Source of the DNA: Boletus sp. NGJ
Lineage: Eukaryota; Basidiomycota; Agaricomycetes; Boletales; Boletaceae
Length of the DNA stretch: 64,000 nt
Direction of reading: 5' to 3'
Assembly: GCA_019096195.1 (NCBI GenBank)
Contig: JAGTXK010000136.1
Span: forward strand, 124,001 to 188,000
Shown here: positions 49,279 to 62,600 of the stretch, piece by piece
Numbering within the stretch: position 1 is the stretch's first letter
Layout: each line of letters begins with the position of its first letter
The notes under the pieces: model-generated
Told to the model about the DNA's origin: nothing
The model's input: only the letters and a program-made list of their open reading frames with translations
The model's database searches: none
Program-made: the position numbers and the translations under genes

Positions 49279-52200
49279 CTACATGTAGTCCAATGAATTG
49301 ATACAACGGGTCTTTTTGAGTTCAATCGTCTGTTCGTCCGTCTCTCGCTCGCTCAGCTCTGAAAAGACTTCGTGGAACCGCTTCGACCACCACCCGCGTT
49401 CTTCGCGTTCCTGTTGCTCCGAATCGCCCGCCAGGCCCCGCTCAGACTCTTCGATCTGCATCGATGGACTCTTTGGGAATGGCAGACCGGCCGCGAGGAG
49501 TGACAAGACCGGCCCCTGCGTTACCGCAGCCGAGGTTGCCCGGTCGACGAGCGCGCTCGTCGTGTCGAGCGATGACGACAACGAGCGGAGGGTGTACCGA
49601 CAACACCGTCGCAACGGTACGAGCCAGTCGACGAGCAGCGGCGCCGCGGCACGCTCACCACTCCGAGCGTGCTGCGCGCGCGAGAGGGAGAGGGTGACGG
49701 TGACGACAGGCCCGGTCGACTGGACGTAACCCTCTTCGAGAGCACGGGACGTCAGCGGGGCGAGATCGAGCGTGATGCATGCGCGACGATCTGTTCATTC
49801 CGTTGTTATTTTTATTCATTATTTTTTGGGGGCAGCGTCCAGAAAGAAACCACACTCACCAACCTCGTCGAGCACAGAAACGACCCTCGACAATCCAAAC
49901 CCTTCGAGAGGCTCCAAATCGCACGCGTCGACAGCGTTCCCGTCCAAAGAAAGGCGAGAGGCCAGCAAGACGAGGTCCGTGAAAACGAACATCTCCACCT
50001 CCACCGGCTCAGACTCGACGCGGACGACGGGCGGCGTGCCTGGCCCTGGCTGGCCCGTGTGCATGTGCACGTCAAAGCTCGACGGCGCCGTGCCAAACGA
50101 CACCACCGTCGACGCGGTCGACTTGACAGAGTTGGATCGACCCCGCCAGACATTGACCGCTTTGGAGAGCTTGTCAGCGCGTCGAACGTGTTGGCCCAGA
50201 GGGGCGTCCGATCGCGGAGCGGTTTGGCTGTCCACAAGAGGCTCGGACGATAACGCTTGCTCGTCGTTGCTCACTTGTACGCACGTCAGTGATCCGCGGA
50301 TCAGTAGGCGCCGTTCTCGATGGACGAGGTGCACGGAGGAGATCCCGTTGATCCCAGAGCAAGCCATTTTCACGAATTCGTATGCGTCCTCACGGTCCTT
50401 GACCTCACTTAGAACCCGAATCGTCAGCTTGGCGGCGTGAAAGAGCGAAAATGTCGACATATAATCAGGGTGAGACTTTGGTGTCAACTGCAGCAGCCTC
50501 TGCAACCGAATAGGTCAGAAAACCGGCACAGAACATGATCGACACTTGCCCTGAACACCTCTGGATATTGCGCAAGTCGGTTGACGGGCTCAATCAAATA
50601 TTTCTCGAGGCTCCAACCTTGACAACGTTCCGAAGCTTCCTGCAACTTTATGAAATCTCCAAAATCGTTCTTTCCTTCATGAATGAGACTGTCTATCACC
50701 GATGCAGTGAATTCGAGTTTGACGAGGTAGGGTTGGTACGTTTCGAGTCTCGGAACAAAGCCCCGGAAGACTTCGCTTATGATTTGCAGCCTTGGATGAT
50801 CTACGATTTGTCGAGCGGCCAATGTGGAGGAAAGCTGCGCGTGTACTCGCACGATGTCGTCCAACCAGTCAAAGAGTTTCATGACGTCGCTTGGAATGCC
50901 AGATACCCACATTCTGGTGTCCCTTACTCTGAGTGGTAAGATGAATAGCTGCATCATGTTTTGTAGCTGTGTCACAAAACTGTCTTCGGACTCGGTGAAT
51001 TCCCAGACAAGTCGTTGCCGTCGAGCCTCTACCTCGCCGTACGAGTCCAGAATATGTCTTTCCAAGGTTTGCCATTGCTGATCACGTACCGTGTGTATAG
51101 CTGGAGGAGACTCTGGTACGACAATCCCCCCGCTCGATCTTCGTGTAGGTGAATTTGGCGTGGAATAAACCGACTCCTGAGAAACACTGGATTGTGTTTG
51201 GACGGATGAAAGTGAGAGCTCGCCCGTCGACGATTGTTGGGTGCCGTCAGCGCCACCAGTCCGGTTCAGTTGTTGTAGCAGCGATCCCGTGGTAAATCCA
51301 TTGCATTCGTCTTCCCACCTGTCGCCCCCGATCACTGACGGGTCGCTGTCCGCATGCGGGAGCTGCGAGGAATCGGCTTGATGGTCTCCAAGATCAGGGG
51401 AAGAGCTTATTCCAAATGCCCGTCGTTGCCGTGCTGCTGCCGCCATTGATACAGCCATGATGCGCGACAGTTCGGAAGAGTATCTCTCGGGAACGGCCTG
51501 AGTTACTCTCTCGTCGATTGAACTCGCATCTTCGTCATGCGCGAGCGTTGATGATTTTGTCTCCAAGAACTCCTCGTCGTGCGCTGTAGCCGCGGGATGG
51601 CCCCGTATTTGACCCTTGATTTGCCGAGAGTACGACAACCTTGAAGACACCCTAGGTGTGTACTGTTCATCCACATGTGTCAGAAGCTCTGACAGTATGT
51701 GAGAAGCCGAGATCACGGTAGGGGATGAATTTACTCAACCGCTGTCACCTCCCGGAAGGTTGATATGACTTTGCCGAGCCTTGGCCTTCGAGCGCATTTG
51801 TTCAGGTTTGGTCTCCCACCTTGTTGAGGCTCGCGGTATGGCGTGGTCATCTTCTACCGGCGAATATTCTGATCCAGAGTCATCGAATCCCGATCGCAAA
51901 GAATCCCCCGACCCATCAGAGACAAGACACCGATCCTCGGACCCTTCGGAACCACTAGGCTGCGAATCGCATCCGCTCGAATCATTCAAGTGAGCTAGCA
52001 TGAGGGAGAGCAGCTCTCGTTGCCGGCGTTGTCCGTCAGCATTATCGACTCGCGCGTTTCGGGAAGGCGGTCGGTCACGTCTTTTAAGAGTACTGTCGCG
52101 TTGGTATTTCTTATTAGTCGGAGAATTCGCACGACGCAGAAGAGATTCATCGCCAGGTATTTTCGTTGTCCATCTCTGGCCTGGGGACAGCTTGACCGAA

Positions 52201-53465
52201 TTTTTTGACTCGCTGACTCCGGATAATCCCAACCCAAGACCGAAACGTGGCGGTCGGAGTTGACTCTCCGCGGACGACTGTGAGTCGATTCGTGATAACG
52301 CTTTGGGCTTCATGTAGCGCGTCAAGGGAGTCTGTGTTTCTGAGCTAGAAGACGACGACATTTCTGTGTTGGTGACAAACAACCGTCGTTTCTCGGGCTG
52401 GATCGAATTCACGCTTGGCGCCTCCCAACCATTGTTTGGCATCTGGGCAACGGTCGAAATTCGGGACGTCGCTGGACTCGAGGGGATCCCGACCCGCCGT
52501 GGGATGCCGGAGGGCTGCGGGTTTGGCTTCTGAGTATTTCTTCCATGAGTCGAGGGTAAGCCTTTCGGTAGGGTTCCGGGGTCTGTTCGTGAGCGTGCCC
52601 TACCAGTTCGAAGGGAACTATCGCTTTTTTGCCTTGGAGAGGTCGGCATTTGACGCGTGCGTTCTGTCCTGCTTTCTAAAGGGAATGACTCCGGTGGGAT
52701 CGGATTGGGACTTCGACCGGCTTTGCGGGCATGATCGGTAGGGAGACGCACGTCCTCCAAGTGGGCTTGCCGGACTTGTATATGTTGGTCAGATATCGCA
52801 TGAGATTTCAGTATTGACTTTGGATTGGACCTCGATGATGACGATCGTGTACTCGACTGTGGTTGTTCAGGGTATACATTAGAGGGTGAGCGGAGCGGTT
52901 GCTTGCTGGACGTTGACTGGACAGTGGGTGTCTGGGTGGTAACGGCACCAGAACTGTGGGGCTCATTTCTGACAGAGTAAGCGGAACTGCTCTGTGAGGA
53001 GGTTGAAAGGGTGCGCGTGACACCTGGCGAATAGTTGGGTCCATGGGGGACAGGACGAGTGGGCGAGCTTGGTATCACTTGAGATGGTGGTCTGGTCATG
53101 CGTTCAACCGTATCGCTGAGAGTCGGAAGAAGCTGGGACTCCACGAGGCCAAGATCGCCAAGCTGGCTTTTGCGTCGAGGTCGACTTGGGTTGCTCGTGT
53201 GCGGAGAACATTCAGTGATCAGATACGATGCGTTGGAGCTGAACGGGTGGGCTTCCTGGTAAAATCGATCTTGTTCACTGGGTGTAGAAGGCGTCCAGAG
53301 TTGAGGGAGTGCTACGTTGTCGTCTCGGTTGCGAGTATAGGGCACGCCTGCTGCGGCCGCGAAGTAGGACGGAGGGAAGAATTGCGATGGCGTTGTCGGT
53401 GTCCGCAGTGGTGCCGGAGACCGTGACTTGACTCTGGGTCTGGTGGACCATGATTGTTGGGCCAT
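49279..53465 (-). CDS. Dbl-type Rho guanine nucleotide exchange factor
   Basis: Activator of a Rho-family GTPase with DH and PH modules. Four exons, 53465-51749, 51688-50550, 50499-49860 and 49790-49279, give 1335 residues. Residues 1-570 are disordered, Ser/Pro/Arg-rich. The DH domain spans roughly 795-1010: RLVWEFTESEDSFVTQLQNM, then QLSSTLAARQIVDHPRLQII, the final helix SLEKYLIEPVNRLAQYPEVF RRLLQLTPKSHPDY being diagnostic. The PH domain follows (RRLLIRGSLTCVQVS, VEMFVFTDLVLLASR, ACITLDLAPLTSRALEE). Intron 2 (50500-50549) has a GC donor, AGG|GCAAGT, with a standard CAG acceptor; no GT alternative keeps frame. The gene stops 94 bases beyond the convergent SulP gene. The target GTPase cannot be told from sequence alone. 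Confidence 0.87.
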
Positions 53466-53530
53466 GATGGCGGTCTCGCAAAAGAGTTGAACGTTTGGAA
53501 TTCCAAAGTCTTGCGAAAGTCGCCAAGTAA

Positions 53531-54573
53531 TTACGACGAAGCGAACCTTGCCTTGATCCATTCTACGACGTCGTATCCCCATTTCTCCCCCTTCTTGTCG
53601 CCCGTACTCAACGCCCAATTCACGCTCACATGGTTATGCCCCGCCGCGATGTACGTCTCTTTCAGCTCCCTTCCAACACTCTCCAACTTGTCCTTGATTT
53701 CCTTCTCCATGATCTCCCTGGTTTCGTTCTTGAGCCAGTCCGGCTCCCGCTCTGCCTGCATAAGCAGCACCTCTGGAAACGCGCGCACATCCTCCTCCGA
53801 AAGAGCCGCCCACAACGCACGCGGCTCCCTCTCTTTCTGCTCTGCCTCCCCTCCAAAATAAAACTTGACCGGCCCCCCCGTCGCGAAGGATTCCCCGGGC
53901 ACGCTAAAGTACCACATGCTCCCACTTAGTACCAGCCCGCGTACCCGCAACCCCACCTCGGCCGTCTTCTCCACCATACTCGCCCGCAATGACGGATACA
54001 AGTGCAGCACGAGCGTGTGCGCTGCACCCGCAGAGTGTCCCAGAATGAACACGTACCCCGGATCCAGCGCCGTGCGTGCACTCTCAGAGTCCGTCGCCGC
54101 ACCCGCCACCTCTGCCGCGTGTCCCGCGACCCAGAGGAGTGCATCCCGGATGTCCTCGGAGGACGAAGGGAATTGCACCTCGGGTACGAGTCGATAGTCG
54201 GGGATGACCGTCAGGAGACCGCGCGTCGCGAAAAAGGAACCCAATGCACGGTACCCCATCTCGTAGGGCTCGGGAAACCGTCGTGAGCCGGTGTTGTACC
54301 CGCCACCATAAACGAAGAAGAGCACTGGGAGCTTCCCGTTGGGGGTGGAGAGCGCGGAAGCGGCGGGAGGGTAGTAAACGTCGAGCTGGTCCAGGGGATT
54401 AGCAGAGACTCGGTGATTGGTGTGACAGGTGGACGTACATAGTGACGATTCCTCTGGCCATACTTGAATTCTTTCCTCTCTATCTTATCTATCGCTGCTT
54501 TTTTATCGTCCAAGGCGGGTATGAACGCAGCCAGCGCTAGCCGTCCCGTCGACAAAGAACATACCCCATCCAT
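53531..54573 (-). CDS. Alpha/beta hydrolase (esterase-like)
   Basis: Serine hydrolase of the alpha/beta fold, carboxylesterase/HSL-like. Two exons, 54573-54439 and 54385-53531, give 329 residues. Oxyanion region FFVYGGGYNTGSR near residue 75; DYRLVPE near 108, as in hormone-sensitive-lipase relatives; nucleophile elbow GHSAG with Ser at about 163; terminal catalytic His probably in AAGHNHVSVNW. The acid residue is not certain (LLMQAEREPDW region). KEFKYGQRNRHYLDVYYPP just before the core is typical of small fungal esterases. No signal peptide, so probably intracellular. The start is the first ATG in the open frame. An upstream exon encoding MDVIKGFKNTAIDKINMP is possible. Substrate unknown. 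Confidence 0.82.
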
Positions 54574-54899
54574 CGATCAGCCACGCCGCATCAGAGTCCC
54601 TCATATACTCACTGGGCATGTTGATCTTGTCAATCGCGGTATTCTTGAATCCTTTTATCACGTCCATGCCAATAGTCACGAAGCTACGCTGTGGGATCAA
54701 AACCAAGGGATTGCGCGCGCGATATCATTGCCATGCTCTGCCTAATGCAATCAACTTACTATAAAATACCAGATTCAGATATTGCATCATACTACGAGCG
54801 CACGGGTACAAGATACAAATATTGATCCATCAGATTGGACAACAATGAGAGCGAGGACACCATTTAGAAGAGCGAACGAAGAAACGATGACCGGGTCCT
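54574..54899. other. Intergenic
   Basis: Upstream of the hydrolase gene and downstream of the M36 relic. A minus-strand frame 54706-54574 (VTIGMDVIKGFKNTAIDKIN) could be a 5' exon of the hydrolase. Otherwise nothing seen. Confidence 0.4.
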
Positions 54900-55860
54900 A
54901 TCCAGTGCGGGTGATCGTTCCTGCTTGCGCGATCAGCAGTAGTAGTCGTAACCCCAAGACAACAAAAAATCCACTTTACAACTCAATCCTTGAACGAGTG
55001 CGAGACAGAAGAAGCCTCATGATCGTCGAGATTACTCGTGGGCTCGGATTTCGACCAGGACTCGCGTTCTGGCTCTGGTTCAAGCTCACCAGAACGGCAT
55101 TGAGCTGCAACTTTGAAACCCTGTCATGTAGGCGCATGTCAACTTCAAGCCGACATGTTTCCATTCCGTGACTGAAGTTCGTACGACTCGGTTCACCGTG
55201 CTGAGCAGCTTTCCTCTGTGCAGCTTCTCACAGGGTCATTTGTATCCCACGGGAAAACAAGGTAAGTAGTTCAAGGCCTGTGAACAATGAATTGAGTCAG
55301 CCGATGGCACCAGACAGAAGACCCGCCGGATATAATGATGCTGGACAACATGTATAAGCTCACCTTTCCAAGCTTTGCCTGGTCTAGGTCCCATTCCCCG
55401 AACAGGTACGGAAGCTACCGAGTCAAAGGTAGGCCCAGGAGGATAGTGGTAGGCGCATACGGGGTAAACTAACTCGAGCTTGACGTCATATTCGGTGGGG
55501 ACCCGGGCCCAGATGATGCGAGCCTTGACCTCGCTGATCGCACCAGGAACGTTGGACAAGGACGTGCGCAGGGAAGCATACTCTCCAAGCAAATACGTTT
55601 CTGGGGTCAGGACGATGTTGCTTACATGCTCCTCGAGGTTATCCCCCAGAGAGCTAAACTCGGCGTGGTTCTGGCAGAGCAGATGTGAGAAGAGCCAAGA
55701 GGGGCCGTGTTGGATCCATGTCGACCTCACCTGGATCCGTGCCAGACCAGAAAAGTGAAACAGCGACTCGGAGCGGAATCAGCACCATGGAAAACGTCAG
55801 AAACACTACGGCTTTGAAACGTACCACTATGGTAGCGCACATCGCGAACGGTCGCAGACT
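54900..55860 (-). pseudogene. M36 fungalysin relic, middle and C-terminal parts
   Basis: Minus-strand segments match exons of the intact M36 gene at 59644-63071. They include [92 protein letters not shown] and, at 54.9-55.14 kb, the counterpart of the Pro-Glu-rich last exon. The exons that should carry the HELAH zinc site are absent, so about 2 kb of catalytic sequence has been lost. Frames are broken by stops. This is the host's own gene family, not a mobile element. Together with the 58.63-59.26 kb piece it probably represents one former tandem paralogue. Confidence 0.8.
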
Positions 55861-55905
55861 CATCTTGCAGAATCAGGATCCCGGTCGCAAAGGACTGTTT
55901 GGCGC
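55738..55905. repeat. Short duplicate, copy 1 (partner 57759-57960)
   Basis: Shared stretches such as GTGCCAGACCAGAAAAGTGA and CTATGGTAGCGCAC recur at 57759-57960 with moderate divergence and one insertion. It is located at the broken edge of the M36 relic. Confidence 0.75.
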
Positions 55906-58140
55906 GAGTGCGCGAGGTGGATTATCTTGGCGCTAAGTCGTCCAACTCATCACGGACAGCTTTGAATGACCCTAGGGTCAGCCCTGTGTCACTCCCACGT
56001 CCCTTGTAGTTGCCGCCGACGCCATCCGATACAATGACTGTTGTCGTAAAATCACCAATACAAACCCCATCTGGCATCACCGGTACCGCCAAATCACCGC
56101 AGACCCTCCCACCACCCTCGCATCACGTACTGACTCGTGACGATACCATGAATGTATGATGCTATGACGATGGAACCTGACGTACATTTGAGCAGCGAGT
56201 ACTTGAGAAATAACGGAGATAAAAGTAAGCGAGTGGACTCGGAGGGACGTGTTAGGGACAAAAAAAGACGTACTCATTTGATATGATATTGCACTGATCA
56301 GAGTTAGGCTAAGGAGAACATCCGGGGATTGATATCTAGTGTCATCTAACAAAAGTTCCGAGGGCCCGAAAGAGAGAGTATGCAGGCGAGATCAAGGAAT
56401 ATTAATTAGCCTTGAACGGAAGTTTTACTTTGAATGAACAAACTTTATTGTCTCGATGCAATCCTTTTAGGTTTAGGTAACAGAATTATGCATTATTACT
56501 GTACCGTCGCATAGCAGTAGTTGCTAGACTCCCGAATATTCCACGCCAGATGATCACTGGGGCAGTGAGGCCAGAGTGGATTGATCCCGCCTACCAGAGT
56601 CAATGGCTCTGATGCTAAGTTGGCTGGTGAAGATTGGCTGGAATGTTTCTATCGCTATCTCCCCTTCTTGCCAAGCGCTCCATGCTTAATATCATGTAAC
56701 ATCCCTACATGCAATGTCATAAGTGAATGCATTCACAAACCAAATTGTGGTCATACCGAGATACTCAGCAGAGACACGGCCCAGCTGAATTGAGGAAAAG
56801 AACAAGCATCAGCAACACGGGATCCAGCCACCAAATAAAGAACACAAACAAAAAGATAGCAATTTCTCGCTCACTCTCCAAGTCACATACAACCAACAAT
56901 GATAAGAGTATGACTAGGTCGCCGTCAGATCAGCCTCAAACTCATCTGACCGTCGCTGCGCCGTCTACTCACAAGAAACTGTAGCATACATTGTGCTGCT
57001 ATCACGGACCACAAGTGACACAAGTGGTGTCCTGTTCCAACCTGCCCTGAAAGCCAAGAAGTACTTGAACAATGTCAGGCTGATTAACACACAATGGACG
57101 ATGAACACTAATATGCTAAGCAGAATCATTATATAGCATTCAGAACAAATAGCAGAGTGAGGACTCACCTTTGATTCCTGCCATCCTCGGTCAGCTGTAG
57201 TAGAAAGCATGTTTGGTAAAAGACTGAGCCTTGCTGCACCAAAAGTGATCTCATTGTTCCTGCAATTTCCGCCAAGATTAAGATCGACAGTAGGAAAGCT
57301 ACTCTTCTGGATCGATTATATAGAGCAAATACTGTGTGCTTGGTTCAATCGAATTGCATCTTTCAACAGAGAAATTACGTTAGACTTTACCGCGAGAGGC
57401 CAAGATAAACTCGAGCAAACTTGCAAGAATCCGTGGGAAACCTACGACATAGACCTGCCATATCCTGCAGAGCGTGGAGGGGTTGCTGCCATTTACCAAT
57501 GGTCCGATCAACCAGGTGTGCATTCTAAGTTGAAATCAGTGAGTCTTGACGAGGTGGGCCATGGGGCATATTGCAATGCACTCACACGCATACGATTATT
57601 ACAACATAGCGGAGAAAAAAGTACACCCACTTCAAGGGGTGTCTATGACGCATACTGAACGCGTCGAAGAGACGGTGTCAGGAGCTGACCTGAATAACGA
57701 ACAAACTTGATACATACGTCCAAATATATTGAACATCCTGATCGAATGTTAGAAGGCAGTGCCAGACCAGAAAAGTGAGACATAAGACTGGGGGTCGAAT
57801 CAGCACTATGCAAAACATTACGCCTCTCAAACATACCGCTATGGTAGCGCACGTCGCGAATGGCAGCTGCATGTGCGGGAGCTGTCACATGGCCGATATG
57901 ACCTGAAAACATCTTGCAGGAGCAGAATCTCGGTCGCAAGGGACTTGTCCGATGGTGACAGTCCGGCGTGATGATGTGTGGTTGAGCAGATTGACGTTAA
58001 GTATCCTAAGGTCCGACTCATCATGGACAGCTTCAATGACAATGTTACAGTAATGTTAACCGCAACAGGCTTAGTCCTCTGACATTCCCACGGTTGGGGC
58101 GCTCGCCGCTCGCGCGCAACGATTGAATACGAGAACGCTA
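55906..58140. other. Unassigned insert between M36 fragments
   Basis: AT-richer than its surroundings in 56.2-57.2 kb. No recognised gene. A plus frame at 57209-57658 (149 codons, e.g. ERGGVAAIYQWSDQPGVHSK) has no family I know. The copy of the short duplicate lies at 57759-57960. The stretch separates the two parts of the M36 paralogue relic. Confidence 0.4.
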
Positions 58141-58455
58141 TCGTAAATCCTTCAATTGACGCTCAGCCGCCATCAGTGCTGCGGGTATTTCAATGTTGTT
58201 TCGAGAGCTTCCACCAGGGACCGCCATTTGAGTCGGGTCAACGGTTGAGGGTCGTATCCACTCGTTTTTTGAATTCATTCGTAGGGAAACGCGGCAACAT
58301 TTGCTGGCATCGCTTATGGTCACGGTCCTCGTTGTTCCTAAATATGATGCCATGGGGCCATTCGTTGTAGAAAACATTGCATTACATGGAGATGTGACTC
58401 GTGAACACGATCTCTTCGTCCGAGGGATCCCCTCTCGCGAAACGTTCATAAAATG
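58141..58455 (+). pseudogene. Coding-like remnant, family unknown
   Basis: Two plus-strand frames follow one another: PSVLRVFQCCFESFHQGPPF, then after a frame change TVEGRIHSFFEFIRRETRQH, LLASLMVTVLVVPKYDAMGP, FVVENIALHGDVTREHDLFV and RGIPSRETFIK before a stop at about 58453. The composition is strongly protein-like. I see no intron that would join the frames. I do not recognise the family. Confidence 0.4.
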
Positions 58456-58629
58456 AGACGACAACTCTATCTTGAATTTGAGCGTTTTGTATGCAGTTCG
58501 AGATCCATTGGCATTACTCACGAGAGCCGAATAGAGCGAGCATATGAGACGTACTATACAAGAGCCACAATTCGCATATCCTCGAGCGCAGTGGTTACCA
58601 GAGCGACACTACATATCACTAAAGTGAGC

Positions 58630-59260
58630 CAACTGGACCCGACTCCCAATCGGCTCTACCCAGTTGATGGTTTGCATGGTGACTCACGAAACGCTAGGAA
58701 AAGAGAGGATATCGGCACAGTTTGAGGCATGAAGAGTCCATGGGTGACCCTTGTACCGTGACCTGAAACAAGAGGAATGAGAGATCGAAGATCAAGCGCA
58801 GAGGACAGCTGAGCGCAATGCTGAGCGTGAGGGTGCACAGGAACATGAAAATCACGGTCAACTACGGTTCTAGTGAGCGGGTGTCCTAGTCAGCACACGC
58901 ACATAATCACCGAAACTGAGCCCATCCTTGATGTCCAGGTCGATATGCCGTTAATGATTGCGTAACTCCAGTGGCGTGGTCGGTGACTCGGTGTACGTCG
59001 TGCTGGCTCAAAAAGTCGCGTGCGACGGCATAGGAATCCTTGGTAACATCGACAGCGGCAGATACATGGACGACGGCGGACTCGAACCGTGCGTAGGGAC
59101 GAATCCCAAGGTTTTTCTGCGGGTGCGTGGGCTGGCAGGAGAGACGAGTGGAGGGACTGAATGAGCGAGTGCATGTGCGGCGAGGCCAGCCAGACCAGGG
59201 ATGGTGATCAGACCGAGTATGACGGGGTAGCGATCGTACGGCCGACATTACGTATTCTAT
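58630..59260 (-). pseudogene. M36 fungalysin relic, N-terminal part
   Basis: Minus-strand matches to the first two exons of the intact M36 gene: [41 protein letters not shown], then [15 protein letters not shown] and RVTHGL. The signal peptide region is frame-shifted, and the end runs into unrelated sequence. It lies immediately downstream of the intact gene in the same orientation, as expected for a tandem copy. Confidence 0.8.
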
Positions 59261-59643
59261 TTCTTTCAGCATAGTAGCGTGGCCTCTGAGATCTTGTTCC
59301 TTCCTCCACCTGGGTAAGGTCGTAGAAAAGAAATTGGAATCCCTTGTCCTATGCTTACAGGGTAACCCAGTCTCAGAAATTCATTCACCGGATAAATACT
59401 AGAGTTGATTTACATTGGTAGTCAGTATACCACGGGTAGCGTGAGTGTAGGACGATAACTAGCACATATTAAATCATGAGATCGTACCACGATGAAAGCA
59501 AGACAGCAGAGGAAACAACGAAACCATTATGAATGATTCAAGATCGCCACGCAAGGAGTTTCGACATCTGAGTCCTTGTCGTCTAACCAAGGAGGTATCG
59601 TATCTGGGTACTGAGCTGATTATCCTTGTTTCCGCTTGTGCAA
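59261..59643. other. 3' flank of the M36 gene
   Basis: No gene seen; downstream sequence of the minus-strand fungalysin gene and edge of the tandem relic. Confidence 0.5.
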
Positions 59644-62600
59644 TCAGTAGTAATAATTATAACCCCAGGGCAATCTCGGAATCCACTTCCCAATGCGGTT
59701 CCTGAACCAGCACCAGGGCAAAGCTGGGTCACAGTCGTCGGGGTCACCGGGCGTAGGATTCGGCTCCGGTTCTGGCTCCGGTTCTGGCTCACCGGGACGG
59801 CATTGAGATGGTGCTCTAAAGCCCTGTTATGCCGTACATTGACTGAAAGCTACCAAATCGACGTGGGGTGACTCACATTCGTGCGGACACCTCCACCCCA
59901 TGGGGTACTACCAACAACCTTGGCATCATGACCCAACCCCCTCTCCGCAAACCCTTCCCAGATATCACACGCGTTCTCGCCGCCGGTCAAAACCTTGTCA
60001 GCCTCAATGATCGCAGCTCTGGCATCAAAGAAGGTGGGGGAGCAAGGCTGCATCTTCATTCCATTCAACACGAGTTGCAACAACAGCGTGTTGCCGTGCT
60101 TAGGAACGAGGGGTTTCGGTGAACCAGTGAGTGGATTGAAAGTCTGCGGTCGATAAAAGTCATTGGGTGGAAGCGTCCCATCAGCATCAGGAACAGGGGG
60201 TAGGAGGGTTTCCGAGAAGCCGTGTTTGGCGATGAACCGCTGTTGAACAACCCAGAGCATCTCAGCCCAGACTTCGCCAATAGCATGGACGCCCCAGTAG
60301 CCTGGTTTGTCAAGGGTGTCGTACATCGATGGATTTATCGTGGTACTGGTAGAGTACGGGTAGTTGCGGATACCATCCAAACGATTGGCGGCCCAAGCAC
60401 CCATCGGGAAATCCGTGTAAGTCGAGGTAGAACGGACTGACGTAGCGATGAAATCTGAGACGTGTCAGTTGCTTGCACTAAGATACCATATGCTGAAACA
60501 AACCTCCCCAACCTTCACCCATACCACCGGGTTCTCCCCAGCCGAGACATCCAGAATTCTTCGGACCACCTGTCAGACGAGTAGATAGGCCATGAGCCAG
60601 TTCGTGGATAACAATGCCAGCCTCCATGTCCCCATCGGGGTAGGGTGAATCAGTATTCCACAGGTACATTCGGCAGCGGCTGCATGTCGCAGGGATAGAA
60701 TGGTCAGAAAAGACAATCTAGATCACGCGTGAACTCATACGGACCCATTCTGTCCGTCGGGAGGGGTCATGAAGTTCGCATTGTTGAATCCACTTCCGTC
60801 CTGTGCGTTTGCAATTACAGCGTCGTCTTCTTCTCCCCCTCTCTCAAAGTTGAACTGCTGGAAGTTGCCGGCAACTTCGGTGAAGCCGTAGCTGATAGAG
60901 CTTGAGTGCGAGCGAGCAGAACACGAAATTACTTTACTTACCGATAGAAGAGATCATGGACCATGTTGCTGGTATAAAACAACTGTGTTACAGTCGCATT
61001 AATGTGTGCCTTTGCTTGTTCCATTGAATCAATTTCATTGTCTGCCGCTTCAGGGGAATAAGGGTATGAAAACGCCGCATCCGCTTCAGCTGAAAATTGG
61101 TGTGAGCTAGCGGCCAGTAAAAATAAGAGGAATCGGTACCTAGCGGGCGGTCATTATACATCCAACCATTCTTGCCTTCCCAATTCTCGTGCGCGAAAAC
61201 ATTGTTGCCCCACGTTGTCTTGGTCGTGCGCCAGTACGAACCCGCTTGACATTTAAATTATTCGCACACTTCCCAGGGTCGCCAACCAAACACTTACCAC
61301 AAACAGTGTTGCCCTCCCCACCCGTGCTTGGGTCATTAGAACAAGGAAGCGTGTGCCAACCCGCGGGAGAAGCTAGGGTATCACCCAATTCTTTGACGAT
61401 TTCTCTACCATACGACAGGGGATATTCGTCTCCAACTGAAGAAAAAAAACGTGTTAAGTGACGAAAACATTAAAACAACCCAGCATACATACCAGGTTCC
61501 CCATGACTCGCAGCTTTCCTCTGCGCAGCCTCTACAGGATCGTTTGTGGCCCAAGGGAAAACGAGATAAGAAGCCTTGGTTAAATCGGGAACCTGTGGGT
61601 TCTTTGGGATGGGAGCAAACGATATGGAACCTGTGGAGAAAGATGCCAGTCAGCCGACGCCACTAGATGGCAAATTCGTTGAATAAGACGTAGCATAAAT
61701 GCACTTGCCTTTCTTTCCTGCGAGAGCTTTACCTAGTTTCCTTCCCCTTCCCTGTGCGGGTGAGGAAGCGACCGAGTCAAAGGTGGACCCAGGAGGAATG
61801 AAAGCGCCCAAGTTGGGAAGTCGATCATCTGCACACGGAGCCAGCATACAAATGAGCAACAACGCAAAAAACATGATTTGCGCGATATTGAAGGATGATC
61901 AGATTCTCAAAACTGCGGATCATGAATAAACTCGCAATCACCTTCATTGATGACTGGTATCGGCATCGGAGAATCGCTCGCCCAATCGACGACACTGACG
62001 ATGCGGTGCGGTATCGACGTTGTGACAGTGGTTTCGTACCAGTTGTGTTCCATCTCTACCTCGAACTGATGATGCGCCGCGCATGAGACAGCAATGCAAA
62101 AAGGAGAGAGCGATGGACTCGTACACGGTGAACCAACTCAAGCTTAATGCCATGGTCGGTGGGGACCTGAACCCAAACGATGCGGGCCTTGACTTCGCTG
62201 ATCGCACCAGGAACGTTGGACAAGGACATGCTGACGAATGCATGCTCTCCAAGCAGATGCGATTCTGGAGTCATGACGATGTTGCTTGCGTGCTCCTCGA
62301 GGTTATCTACCACAGAGGTGAGCTCGGGGTGGTTCTCTGGCAGAGCAGATGCGAGGAAAGCCAAGAGGGGCCGTCTTGGATCCATATCAACTTCGCCGGA
62401 CGATACGGAGGAGGGTACGTTGGCACAGTTTGAGATGTAGAGATGCCCGAGATAGGCGAGTCCATGGGTGACCCTCGCACGCTCAGGTGAGGCGAGAGGG
62501 AACTGGAGGAATGAGCGGTGGGCGTCAAGTGCGGAAGAGAGTTGAGCGCAGTGGTGAGCGTGAGGGTGCACGTGGACGTGAGAATTCTGTGCGACTTCGC

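Noticed and set aside
49660-49700. Suspected frameshift in the RhoGEF last exon at the CG-rich run
   Set aside because: Careful recounting of the bases shows one continuous frame from the PH domain to the stop at 49279.
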